A DNA stretch of 64,000 nt, taken from assembly GCA_902762325.1 (NCBI GenBank), contig CACWNV010000003.1, forward strand, positions 99,302 to 163,301, written 5' to 3'. Made by a program: the position numbers and the translations under genes. Position 1 is the first letter of the stretch; each line of letters starts with the position of its first letter. Positions 27,544 through 35,896 of the stretch are shown here, piece by piece. The DNA is from an uncultured Prevotellaceae bacterium. Lineage in GTDB: Bacteria > Bacteroidota > Bacteroidia > Bacteroidales > Bacteroidaceae. A model generated the notes under the pieces. That model was not told the DNA's origin. It did not search any database and saw only the letters and a list, made by a program, of their open reading frames with translations.

Positions 27544-28155
27544 CTATCTTAAATCTATAATCTCTGTCTGGGGAAAATCACGGTCACTAAATACAAAGAC
27601 TTTGTTGCTCTGATCCTTTCCCTTGAAGTTTGTGATGTTTATCGTCGTCCATGTGGTCCCTTGGCGCATTTTAACCTGAGAAGGGACATACGTTTTCTTA
27701 TTTATATTTATATACATCTCCTGGATGTTTCTTTTCTTATTTTGAGCAACTAAATGCATCTGGTAATAAGAACCTAAAGACTTCATGCCCAAATCAAATC
27801 CACTCTTATACATATTTATAAATAGGTATGGATTCATTGCTGCCAACGATTCTTCCTTGGGGTTGGTGATGTTTACCTCATCTGTGGATTTCAGATAAGT
27901 CCACTGAGTTTTTCCGTCAAACCATACAATAGCTTGAGGGGTACTGGCATGAAATTTATTACCCTTGATGGCTATGGAACCACTCGTGTTTCCATATTTT
28001 TTGCTCGTAATCTTAAAGTCGGCGCATGCACCTCCTTTTCTTCCGATAACGGAAGCTGTCTTATCTAAGACTTTTCTGGCTTCAACAGCATTTTGTGCTG
28101 AAGATACTAATGTAGCCAAGAAAACACACAATATTAATGCACAAATCTTTTTCAT
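27544..28155 (-). CDS. LolA-like periplasmic lipoprotein carrier
   Basis: Predicted periplasmic protein that carries lipoproteins from the inner to the outer membrane. The start at 28155 gives 203 residues with a clean signal peptide (MKKICALILCVFLATLVSSA). The fold signature of LolA/LolB-type half-barrels is visible: a run of beta-strand segments including FHASTPQAIVWFDGKTQWTY and NEVNIT-like turns. The open frame continues upstream to 28281 into ftsK, but that part has no signal peptide and is rejected. ftsK-lolA is a frequent gene order in Bacteroidetes, supporting the call. Confidence 0.82.
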   Translation of the reverse strand: MKKICALILCVFLATLVSSAQNAVEARKVLDKTASVIGRKGGACADFKITSKKYGNTSGSIAIKGNKFHASTPQAIVWFDGKTQWTYLKSTDEVNITNPKEESLAAMNPYLFINMYKSGFDLGMKSLGSYYQMHLVAQNKKRNIQEMYININKKTYVPSQVKMRQGTTWTTINITNFKGKDQSNKVFVFSDRDFPQTEIIDLR

Positions 28156-28180
28156 AATAATGTTGTTAAACTGAACACCC

Positions 28181-30658
28181 TTAATTACCTCTTTTTGATT
28201 TAATATTTGCAATAAGCGTATTAAGTGAATTCTCATCAGAGATGAGCACATCTCGAGGTTTACTCCCTTGAGCAGGTCCAACGATTCCAGCTTTAGCCAA
28301 CTGATCCATTAGCCGACCGGCACGGTTATACCCAATTGAGAAACGTCGTTGAATCATACTTGTGGAACCTTGCTGAGAGATAACTATTGCATGTGCAGCT
28401 TCTTCAAAATACGGATCCAACACGTCAGGACCGGGTCCCACCTCTGCGGATTCACTCTCCATTGCTGGTTCTGGCAACTCCAATGGTTCTACAGGACCAG
28501 GTTGATCAGCAATATACTTGTTGATTCTTTCTACCTCAGGTGTATCAACGAATGCGCATTGCACACGAATAGGCTCTGTTCCATTAATAATAAGCATGTC
28601 ACCACGACCTACCAACTGATTTGCTCCAGGCTTGTCAAGTATGGTGCGTGAATCTATCATTGAAGTAACCTTGAATGCTATACGTCCTGGGAAGTTAGCC
28701 TTAATGGTACCAGTAATAATGTTTGTCGTAGGTCTCTGAGTTGCTATAATCATGTGAATACCCACAGCACGAGCAAGCTGTGCAATACGTGCAATAGGCA
28801 ATTCAACCTCTTTGCCGGCTGTCATGATCAAGTCTCCGAACTCATCAATGACAACAACAATGTATGGCATATAGTCATGCCCCTTGGTTAAATCGAGTTG
28901 ACGATTCACAAACTTCTCATTGTACTCCTTTACATTCCTTGCTCCAGCTGATTTCAATAAATCATAACGGGTATCCATTAATTTGCATAGAGAATTCAGA
29001 GTGCGTACAACTTTTGTGACATCAGTGATAATCGGTTCATCATCATTTTCCGGCAATGTCGCCATGAAATGATTGGCAATCGGCGCATAAATGCTGAATT
29101 CCACTTTCTTAGGGTCTACTAACACGAATTTCAATTCATTTGGATGCTTCTTATAAAGCAAAGACGTGATAATAGCATTTAAGCCGACAGACTTTCCTTG
29201 TCCCGTTGCACCAGCTACTAACAGATGTGGAATCTTAGCAAGGTCAGCCATGTAAACCTCATTCGTGATGGTCTTTCCAAGTGCAATAGGCAATTCCATT
29301 TTTGTTTCCTGGAACTTTCTTGAATTAAGGATGCTCTCCATGGAAACAATATTCGCTTTTTTATTAGGAACTTCTATACCGATTGTCCCTTTACCTGGTA
29401 TCGGCGCAATAATACGGATACCTAATGCAGAAAGGCTAAGAGCGATATCATCTTCCAGATTACGGATTTTTGAGATTCGCACACCTTCAGCAGGAGTAAT
29501 CTCATAGAGCGTTATAGTGGGACCAACTGTTGCTTTAATGTCCTTTATATCAACACTGAAACTATTCAAGACTTCAACAATACGCTTGTTGTTTGCCTTG
29601 ATTTCATCCATGTCCACTTCTGGCTTGTTGTCAAAATTATACTTTTTCAACAAGTCAAGTGTCGGGAACTTATAACGAACGAATGGTTCACGTGGATTAA
29701 TTGGTGCATTTACATTAGTAGAATCATTCAGTCTTTTCCCTTTTGCAGATTCACCAACCTTAGCTACTTCAATGGTAAGTGGATCGATAGCTCCATTATC
29801 GGAACTACTGTTGGATTGCTGTCTATGGATACTCGTGCGTATTTGTCCTGCAAAATTAGTGAGATCTACAACTGGTGACTTCTCTTCATCCTTCTTGTGA
29901 TAATTAGAGACAGCGTCACCATCCTCTTCCTCTTTAACATCAGAAGTGTTGTTGTCTTTCACAAATGTATCTTCTGATGAATCCCAGTCACGTTCTTCGT
30001 CAGAAGGAACAATTACGTTCACTTTTGAATTCTTATAATACGACGGATTCAGAATACGTCTGATAACATTAATTGTTTCAGTACTGATATAAGTAAGAAA
30101 CACTAATGCCACTATTAATAAAACGGCAGTTAATCCAGGAGGGCCAATAAGGTTTTCAAGTTGTTGAACACAGAACAATCCGTGATTTCCACCAGGATTA
30201 AAAAACATATCAGACAAGAGTGGGGGAAGGAATTTTGCAAAGGCAACGGAACACCAGATCATTAATGTAGCCAAACAGAGAAACCATTTGAACATGTTAA
30301 GTCTGTTAACCCTCATCAAACGCAGTCCTACTAATATGATAAATACCGGGATGATGAACGCTGCTAATCCAAAATTCTCTGTAATCAGATAATAAGAAGA
30401 AATTGCGCCAATGGAACCACAATAGTTTACAAAGTCGTGCTTAGTATTTAGCCATTCGCCTGGCCTTAGATCCTCTAAAATACTCTGATCAATATGCCCA
30501 GTATAAAGATATGAAATCATGGCAATAATAGTACATACTGCCAAACATAACACAAAAAAGCCTAATACAAAATCGGCTTTCTCGTTGTTGAATATATTTT
30601 TTACCCCGAGCACATCAGCAAATGATTTTGACTTCTGCTCAGTTTTTTTCTTTGCCAT
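28181..30658 (-). CDS. ftsK: DNA translocase FtsK
   Basis: Septal hexameric ATPase that pumps chromosomal DNA through the closing septum and activates dimer resolution. The 825-residue protein has four to five membrane segments in the first 190 residues, a short charged linker (about 200-330), then the motor. Motor features: Walker A GATGQGKSVGLN at about 480, Walker B IVVVIDEFGDLIM, and LARAVGIHMIIATQRPT. The C-terminal gamma winged helix (about 760-825) includes STSMIQRRFSIGYNRAGRLM. KOPS-like guide sequences cannot be identified from one window. First gene of the ftsK-lolA-DUF5687-kdsB group. Confidence 0.96.
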   Translation of the reverse strand: MAKKKTEQKSKSFADVLGVKNIFNNEKADFVLGFFVLCLAVCTIIAMISYLYTGHIDQSILEDLRPGEWLNTKHDFVNYCGSIGAISSYYLITENFGLAAFIIPVFIILVGLRLMRVNRLNMFKWFLCLATLMIWCSVAFAKFLPPLLSDMFFNPGGNHGLFCVQQLENLIGPPGLTAVLLIVALVFLTYISTETINVIRRILNPSYYKNSKVNVIVPSDEERDWDSSEDTFVKDNNTSDVKEEEDGDAVSNYHKKDEEKSPVVDLTNFAGQIRTSIHRQQSNSSSDNGAIDPLTIEVAKVGESAKGKRLNDSTNVNAPINPREPFVRYKFPTLDLLKKYNFDNKPEVDMDEIKANNKRIVEVLNSFSVDIKDIKATVGPTITLYEITPAEGVRISKIRNLEDDIALSLSALGIRIIAPIPGKGTIGIEVPNKKANIVSMESILNSRKFQETKMELPIALGKTITNEVYMADLAKIPHLLVAGATGQGKSVGLNAIITSLLYKKHPNELKFVLVDPKKVEFSIYAPIANHFMATLPENDDEPIITDVTKVVRTLNSLCKLMDTRYDLLKSAGARNVKEYNEKFVNRQLDLTKGHDYMPYIVVVIDEFGDLIMTAGKEVELPIARIAQLARAVGIHMIIATQRPTTNIITGTIKANFPGRIAFKVTSMIDSRTILDKPGANQLVGRGDMLIINGTEPIRVQCAFVDTPEVERINKYIADQPGPVEPLELPEPAMESESAEVGPGPDVLDPYFEEAAHAIVISQQGSTSMIQRRFSIGYNRAGRLMDQLAKAGIVGPAQGSKPRDVLISDENSLNTLIANIKSKRGN

Positions 30659-30683
30659 TTGTCCTATATTATGATTTTAAGTG

Positions 30684-30691
30684 CAAAAATA
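30684..30691 (-). promoter_or_regulatory. -7 element for ftsK
   Basis: Minus-strand TATTTTTG matches TAnnTTTG, 25 bases upstream of the ftsK start codon. Confidence 0.55.
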
Positions 30692-30734
30692 GTCGAAAAA
30701 ACTTAGATTCTTCCATATTTTCGCACTTTTTTTC

Positions 30735-30742
30735 TAATTTTG
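30735..30742 (+). promoter_or_regulatory. -7 element for the RNase D-like gene
   Basis: TAATTTTG matches TAnnTTTG, 19 bases before the ATG at 30762. Together with the opposed box at 30684 it forms a compact divergent promoter region. Confidence 0.6.
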
Positions 30743-30761
30743 CATATCATTATTGATTTAG

Positions 30762-31415
30762 ATGAAAAAAGTTATCTATAATAGATTTGACAAGAAAAAA
30801 TTAACAAATCTCCCTGTTGAATTGTTCACGGGGAAAATCGTTATAGTCCAGTCTGAAGATGAAGCTCAGAAGGCGGTCGATTATCTTTTGTCACAAAGTG
30901 TTTTGGGCGTAGATACAGAGACCCGGCCATGCTTTAAGAAAGGACATTTTCATCATGTCGCCTTGCTTCAAGTAGCTACTCATGATATATGTTTCCTGTT
31001 TCGTTTATCCCAAATAGGCATGACTCCATCAATAATCAGATTATTAGAAGACAAAAACGTCCCAAAGATAGGACTTTCATGGTCGGACGATAATATGAAT
31101 CTGCAAAAACGGGAGGTGTTTATCCCTGGCAACTTTATTGATATTCAAAAGATTGTTGCGTTAATAGGAGTTGAAGACCAAAGTCTACAGAAGCTCTATG
31201 CCAATCTTTTCGGGAAAAAAATCAGCAAAAGGCAGAGGCTGACAAATTGGGAAGCCAGTGTGTTGAATGACAAACAAAAACTGTATGCAGCTACAGATGC
31301 ATGGGCATGCATTAAGCTATATGAAGAAATCATTAGATTAAATGAAACCAAAGATTATGAATTAGTGGTTGTTCCAGAAACAAATAAAGACGAGAATCAG
31401 ACAAATGCGAATTAA
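30762..31415 (+). CDS. RNase D-like 3'-5' exonuclease
   Basis: DEDD-family exonuclease of 217 residues. Exo I is VLGVDTETRP (Asp/Glu metal ligands near residue 48), Exo II lies around GLSWSDDNMNLQ, and Exo III is TDAWACIKLYEEI, with the conserved Asp. Only the nuclease domain is present, with no HRDC domain, so it is shorter than E. coli RNase D and closer to the small WRN-exonuclease-like proteins of Bacteroidetes. Target (RNA processing or DNA) is not determined. It is followed 2 bases later by the RlmI-type methyltransferase. Confidence 0.85.
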   Translation: MKKVIYNRFDKKKLTNLPVELFTGKIVIVQSEDEAQKAVDYLLSQSVLGVDTETRPCFKKGHFHHVALLQVATHDICFLFRLSQIGMTPSIIRLLEDKNVPKIGLSWSDDNMNLQKREVFIPGNFIDIQKIVALIGVEDQSLQKLYANLFGKKISKRQRLTNWEASVLNDKQKLYAATDAWACIKLYEEIIRLNETKDYELVVVPETNKDENQTNAN

Positions 31416-31417
31416 AT

Positions 31418-32602
31418 ATGAAATATAATAACATCTATTTAAAAAAAGGAAAGGAAGAGTCTCTCAGGCGATACCATCCGTGGGTGTTTTCCGGAGCGAT
31501 CAATCATATAGACAATGGTGTTAAAGAAGGGGACATCGTGCGTGTTCTCACTAACTCCAACGAGTTTATTGCCATTGGACATTATCAGATTGGTTCAATT
31601 GCCGTTCGAGTTCTTTCTTTCGAGGATATTGTTATTGACGAGAACTATTGGTATTCTTGTATTCACTCTGCCTATACGATGCGTTTATCTACAGGTATTG
31701 CCAATCAACCACAAAATGATACTTTCCGTTTAGTACATGGTGAAGGTGACGGACTACCAGGACTCGTCATAGACTGTTATGGGGAGACTGCTGTTATGCA
31801 GGCTCATAGCGTGGGAATGCATATATGCCGTTTTGAGATATGTAAGGCACTCATTGCGGTGATGGGTGAACGCATTAAGAATGTTTATTATAAGAGTGAA
31901 ACAACACTCCCATTTAAAGCTGAGTTAGACCAGGAAGACGGTTATTTATATGGAGGAAACGGCAACGATGTCTGTCTTGAAAACGGTCTTCGTTTTCATG
32001 TTGACTGGCTAAGGGGACAGAAGACAGGATTCTTTATAGATCAGCGTGAGAATCGTCTTTTGCTTGAACATTATTCACATGGTCGTAGCGTATTAAATAT
32101 GTTTTGCTACACAGGAGGCTTTTCTGTTTATGCGATGAGAGGTAAAGCTAATGTGGTACATTCTGTTGACAGTAGTGCTAAAGCAATTGAGTTGACAGAT
32201 CGTAATATTGATTTAAACTATCCGAATGACAAGCGACATCAGTCGTATTGTGAAGATGCGTTCAAGTTTCTTGATGCAAACGAGAACAAATATGACTTAA
32301 TAATACTCGATCCCCCAGCATTTGCCAAGCATCGTGCCGCTCTCCATAATGCACTGAAAGGATATATCCGTTTGAATGTTAAGGGAATGGAGTGTATTAA
32401 GTCGGGTGGAATCCTGTTTACATTCAGTTGTAGTCAGGTGGTCACTAAGGAACACTTCCGTAATGCGGTATTTACCGCAGCAGCTCAAGCCCATAGAAAG
32501 GTTCGTATTCTTCATCAGCTTCATCAGCCTGCCGATCATCCCATCAACATTTATCATCCAGAAGGTGAGTACTTAAAAGGATTAGTATTGTACGTTGAAT
32601 GA
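31418..32602 (+). CDS. rlmI: RlmI-type 23S rRNA m5C methyltransferase
   Basis: SAM-dependent methyltransferase expected to methylate a cytosine of 23S rRNA (C1962 in E. coli). It has an N-terminal PUA domain (about 1-75, with RRYHPWVFSGAI) and a Rossmann methyltransferase domain. The SAM loop is VLNMFCYTGGFSVYAMRG (about 225-245), the LDPPAFAKHRAA motif IV is near 295, and the catalytic cysteine is probably in FTFSCSQVV. 394 residues, usual length. Its last 8 bases overlap the TTG start of tilS. Confidence 0.92.
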   Translation: MKYNNIYLKKGKEESLRRYHPWVFSGAINHIDNGVKEGDIVRVLTNSNEFIAIGHYQIGSIAVRVLSFEDIVIDENYWYSCIHSAYTMRLSTGIANQPQNDTFRLVHGEGDGLPGLVIDCYGETAVMQAHSVGMHICRFEICKALIAVMGERIKNVYYKSETTLPFKAELDQEDGYLYGGNGNDVCLENGLRFHVDWLRGQKTGFFIDQRENRLLLEHYSHGRSVLNMFCYTGGFSVYAMRGKANVVHSVDSSAKAIELTDRNIDLNYPNDKRHQSYCEDAFKFLDANENKYDLIILDPPAFAKHRAALHNALKGYIRLNVKGMECIKSGGILFTFSCSQVVTKEHFRNAVFTAAAQAHRKVRILHQLHQPADHPINIYHPEGEYLKGLVLYVE

Positions 32603-33929
32603 CAAATTAGTATTAAAGGTAAGAAAATATATTACTGAACATCAATTACTTAATGAAAGTCAGCAATATATTGTTGCATTATCTGGGGGAGCAGATAGTG
32701 TATGTCTTCTTTTAGTATTAAAGGAGTTGGGATTTCATGTTGATGCTGTTCATTGTAACTTTCATCTTCGTGGAGAAGAATCTGACAGAGATGAGGCTTT
32801 TTGTATGCATATTTGTCAGGAATTGAATATACATCTTCATCGTGTTCACTTCGACACTAACGAATATGCTTCTCTATATCATCTGAGCATAGAGATGGCA
32901 GCAAGAGAACTCAGATATAAATACTTTGAACAGTTAAGAAGGGATATTGGGGCGGCTGGAATATGTGTTGCTCATCATAGAGATGATAGTGTTGAGACGT
33001 TACTTATCAATCTTATTCGTGGAACGGGGATTCATGGATTGACAGGTATTATGCCTGTAAATGGCAAAATAATTCGCCCCCTATTGTGTGTTAGCCGTGA
33101 AGAGATTGTAGAGTATCTTGCGTTGAGACATCAAAAGTATGTTATTGACAGTACTAACATGCAAGATACTTTTGTACGCAATAAAATTCGTTTGAAGGTT
33201 CTTCCTCTTATGCGTGAGATAAATCCTTCTGTTTCAGAGAACATTACAAAAACAGCAGAACGCATAAATGAGGCAGTCAAAGTCTTTGATGAGGCTATTT
33301 CTCAAAAGAGTAATGAGGCAATAATCAGTAAAACTGACGAGTTGGTAGAGGTGGACATCAAAAAGGCTTTTCAAAATGAATATGTTTTATTCAACATACT
33401 CTGTCCTTACGGTTTTTCATCTGCCCAAATTGAGCAAATCTATCACTCAGATTTTAGCAAGATAGGAAATCAATGGTGTTCTATGAATTATGTTGTTACA
33501 ATTGACAGGACACGATTGTTTATCGATAAAAAGATTGAAGAACGGCAACCGATGCGAATTCCTGAGGAAGGAATATATGTTTTTTCAGAAAAAGAAAGAG
33601 TTTCTGTAAAACTACAGGTTGCTGATGAGAGTTTTCAAGTCAATCGAAACTCCTCTTATGCTTGCCTTGATGCTGATAAAGTACAATTCCCTTTATATCT
33701 GCGCAGAGCAACGATTGGTGATCGTTTTGTTCCTTATGGGATGAAAGGAAGTAAATTGGTAAGTGATTTCCTTACAGACAGGAAAAAGACGCGACATGAA
33801 AAAGCAAAACAACTTGTTGTAACTGATACGACAGGGAACATTGTGTGGTTGGTTAATGAACGCCCGGACAATCGGTTCTGTATCACTGACGACACAAGGA
33901 ATGTACTTATTTTGTGCTTACTTCCGTAA
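32595..33929 (+). CDS. tilS: tRNA(Ile)-lysidine synthetase
   Basis: Converts the wobble cytidine of tRNA-Ile(CAU) to lysidine so that it reads AUA codons. PP-loop ATPase motif SGGADSV lies at residues 30-36 and HCNFHLRGEESDRDE follows. A C-terminal TilS domain includes RRATIGDRFVPYGMKGSKLV. 444 residues. The only start codon that includes the family N-terminus is TTG at 32595, 8 bases inside rlmI; no in-frame ATG occurs before the PP-loop. Its 3' end overlaps the opposing DUF5103 gene by 23 bases. Confidence 0.93.
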   Translation: MNDKLVLKVRKYITEHQLLNESQQYIVALSGGADSVCLLLVLKELGFHVDAVHCNFHLRGEESDRDEAFCMHICQELNIHLHRVHFDTNEYASLYHLSIEMAARELRYKYFEQLRRDIGAAGICVAHHRDDSVETLLINLIRGTGIHGLTGIMPVNGKIIRPLLCVSREEIVEYLALRHQKYVIDSTNMQDTFVRNKIRLKVLPLMREINPSVSENITKTAERINEAVKVFDEAISQKSNEAIISKTDELVEVDIKKAFQNEYVLFNILCPYGFSSAQIEQIYHSDFSKIGNQWCSMNYVVTIDRTRLFIDKKIEERQPMRIPEEGIYVFSEKERVSVKLQVADESFQVNRNSSYACLDADKVQFPLYLRRATIGDRFVPYGMKGSKLVSDFLTDRKKTRHEKAKQLVVTDTTGNIVWLVNERPDNRFCITDDTRNVLILCLLP

Positions 33930-35157
33930 ATCCCAGCAGTCGGTCGGTTCTTTCTCCTTGTCCTCTAAAATAAACAAGTGCCTGATATTTGTTCTCTGTT
34001 TGAAAGAAACTACCCTCTGATGGCACTGGAATTAACGTGCCATCTGGTTTCATGAGAAGATATTGATATGAGTAATAACCTTGTTTTAATTGTACAACAC
34101 CCTCATAGGTCTTATTCACTTCATTATACTCCATTTTATATTTAGGAAAGAACTGGTCGTATGTCCAGTCGGCATTTAAATACACATCACCATTCTGTTT
34201 TGGAGCTTTCAACTGAAAATGTACCTGAAGATATTCACATAAGCGGTTTACTTCATAATAGTCGCTATTTCGAATACAAAACGCACCATTTGCATCTTCA
34301 TCATAGATATAATTAGGACGGGGCTCGTCAGGGAAAATATATGCATGATACTCATGTCCATCCCAGTCTAACGATTCTATTCCCATCGTCGTGTGGGTAA
34401 CATCAAGCATCTCAAATTTCCGATATTCGTTTCCTGCAAGAAAGATGTAATCGCGACAATGATCCCATCTAAGCCCATTACTCATCGTGTATTGTGAGTT
34501 TACATTTATTCTTGCATTATCCCAACGTCCATTCTGCATTACGACTGTTTTAATCTGTTGTCTTGGGTCAGTAACATTAATTGAGCCATATTTGATTTCC
34601 ATACCCACTTGTTGATAGGCACTGTTAATCCCAGCATCAGTATTGTTTGTAACGCTAAGGGCAACACCGATTATCGGATCAACAACCATGAAATATGCTA
34701 TAAACATTATTTCATTATCGTTATCTTCATCATAAACTGTAACACGATAATTGCCACTCAGTTTTAGTCTGCATTTATCATTTGGAATCTGTAAATGATA
34801 GTGGGTGTATAAAACGTTGGTATTAAGTGATTCTTCAAGGTTATCTATTGCGATTCCGTCATTAAAGCCTTCAATGTAGTCACTGGTAAACAACTCTTCT
34901 GAAAGAGACCAGTCAGCCTCGCAATGTTCAATTCGATAAACATAACGATGATATTCATGCGTCATGTCATCAAAATCTATGAATAAAGGGGAAAGATTTG
35001 ACGTGCTCATTACAGGCATGGCCATCCAATTACCTCCAACGGTTACCTGTAATGATGATATACGATCATTGACTATCTCATGTCTTTGCCCAAATGATAG
35101 TTGTAACATTCCAAAGAACATTACAACCATCAGCAAAATTCTTTTCCCCCTTATCAT
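33907..35157 (-). CDS. Type IX secretion system plug protein (DUF5103 family)
   Basis: Predicted surface-secretion component: in Bacteroidetes, DUF5103 proteins act as the periplasmic plug of the SprA translocon of the type IX secretion system. It has a signal peptide (MIRGKRILLMVVMFFGMLQLSFG), then beta-rich domains beginning QRHEIVNDRISSLQVTVGGN. Conserved stretches include YRIEHCEADWSLSEELFTSDY, here quoted in part as HCEADWSLSEE, and RPNYIYDEDANGAF near the middle. 416 residues. Last gene of the block that includes secA and an ABC ATPase. Whether a full T9SS exists in this strain is not visible here; the plug family also occurs in species with reduced systems. Confidence 0.82.
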   Translation of the reverse strand: MIRGKRILLMVVMFFGMLQLSFGQRHEIVNDRISSLQVTVGGNWMAMPVMSTSNLSPLFIDFDDMTHEYHRYVYRIEHCEADWSLSEELFTSDYIEGFNDGIAIDNLEESLNTNVLYTHYHLQIPNDKCRLKLSGNYRVTVYDEDNDNEIMFIAYFMVVDPIIGVALSVTNNTDAGINSAYQQVGMEIKYGSINVTDPRQQIKTVVMQNGRWDNARINVNSQYTMSNGLRWDHCRDYIFLAGNEYRKFEMLDVTHTTMGIESLDWDGHEYHAYIFPDEPRPNYIYDEDANGAFCIRNSDYYEVNRLCEYLQVHFQLKAPKQNGDVYLNADWTYDQFFPKYKMEYNEVNKTYEGVVQLKQGYYSYQYLLMKPDGTLIPVPSEGSFFQTENKYQALVYFRGQGERTDRLLGFTEVSTK

Positions 35158-35161
35158 ATTC

Positions 35162-35884
35162 CTATACGTTAAAATAGTTTTCCAGTTCTTTTTCTGCCAG
35201 ACCGTTTGTATTATCTATATCCTTAATAATTAATCCATGTTCCATCAGAAGAACTCTATTGGAAACCTCAACGGTATGCTGCAGATTATGAGAGGAAACA
35301 AGAATCGTTGCATGAGTTTCCTCACAATAATTCTTCAGGATCTTCTTCAATATGTTCTGAGAAGATGGATCAAGGAAGTTGAATGGTTCATCCAACATTA
35401 ATAGTTGAGGACGATTTAACATTGAACCAATTATACCTATTTTTTGCTTGTTTCCTGCACTAAAGTCCCGAATCAGCTTTTTCTGTCCGATGATTTCATC
35501 ACTCATAAACGATGACATTGTCTCCAGATACTCTTGAATCTGATTCTTGCCTAAGCCATTAGCCTTTCCGATAAAGTCAAAATACTCTTCAGGAGTCAGG
35601 AAGTCAATAAGGAATCCATCATCAATATAAGCTCCTGTAATGTTTTTCCATTCTTCGCTTTCTGTTGGATTGAGCGGAGAGGTACTAAGTGAGGAAGAGT
35701 AGAATTCAACTGTTCCGGTATCAGCTTTCAACAGATCAAGAAGCAAGCGGAACAATGTGGTCTTGCCGGCACCATTGTTGCCGACAAGACCTATAACATC
35801 ACTACTGTTTATTTTTAATTCTGGGATATCGACAGCTGTCTTTTCTCCAAAACATTTCTTTAAATTCTTTACTTGGATCTCCAT
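35162..35884 (-). CDS. ABC transporter ATP-binding protein
   Basis: Single nucleotide-binding subunit of 240 residues. Walker A GLVGNNGAGKTTL (about 33-45), signature RDFSAGNKQKIG, Walker B QLLMLDEPFNFLDPSS and the H-loop VSSHNLQHTVEVS are all intact, so it should hydrolyse ATP. No permease gene adjoins it: secA is upstream (12 bases) and the plug protein gene downstream (4 bases). It belongs to the drug/lipid-export type of ATPase that usually partners DUF5687 proteins; the nearest candidate is the membrane protein at 26015-27514. The pairing is inference. Confidence 0.88.
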   Translation of the reverse strand: MEIQVKNLKKCFGEKTAVDIPELKINSSDVIGLVGNNGAGKTTLFRLLLDLLKADTGTVEFYSSSLSTSPLNPTESEEWKNITGAYIDDGFLIDFLTPEEYFDFIGKANGLGKNQIQEYLETMSSFMSDEIIGQKKLIRDFSAGNKQKIGIIGSMLNRPQLLMLDEPFNFLDPSSQNILKKILKNYCEETHATILVSSHNLQHTVEVSNRVLLMEHGLIIKDIDNTNGLAEKELENYFNV

Positions 35885-35896
35885 GATTCAATCTGA

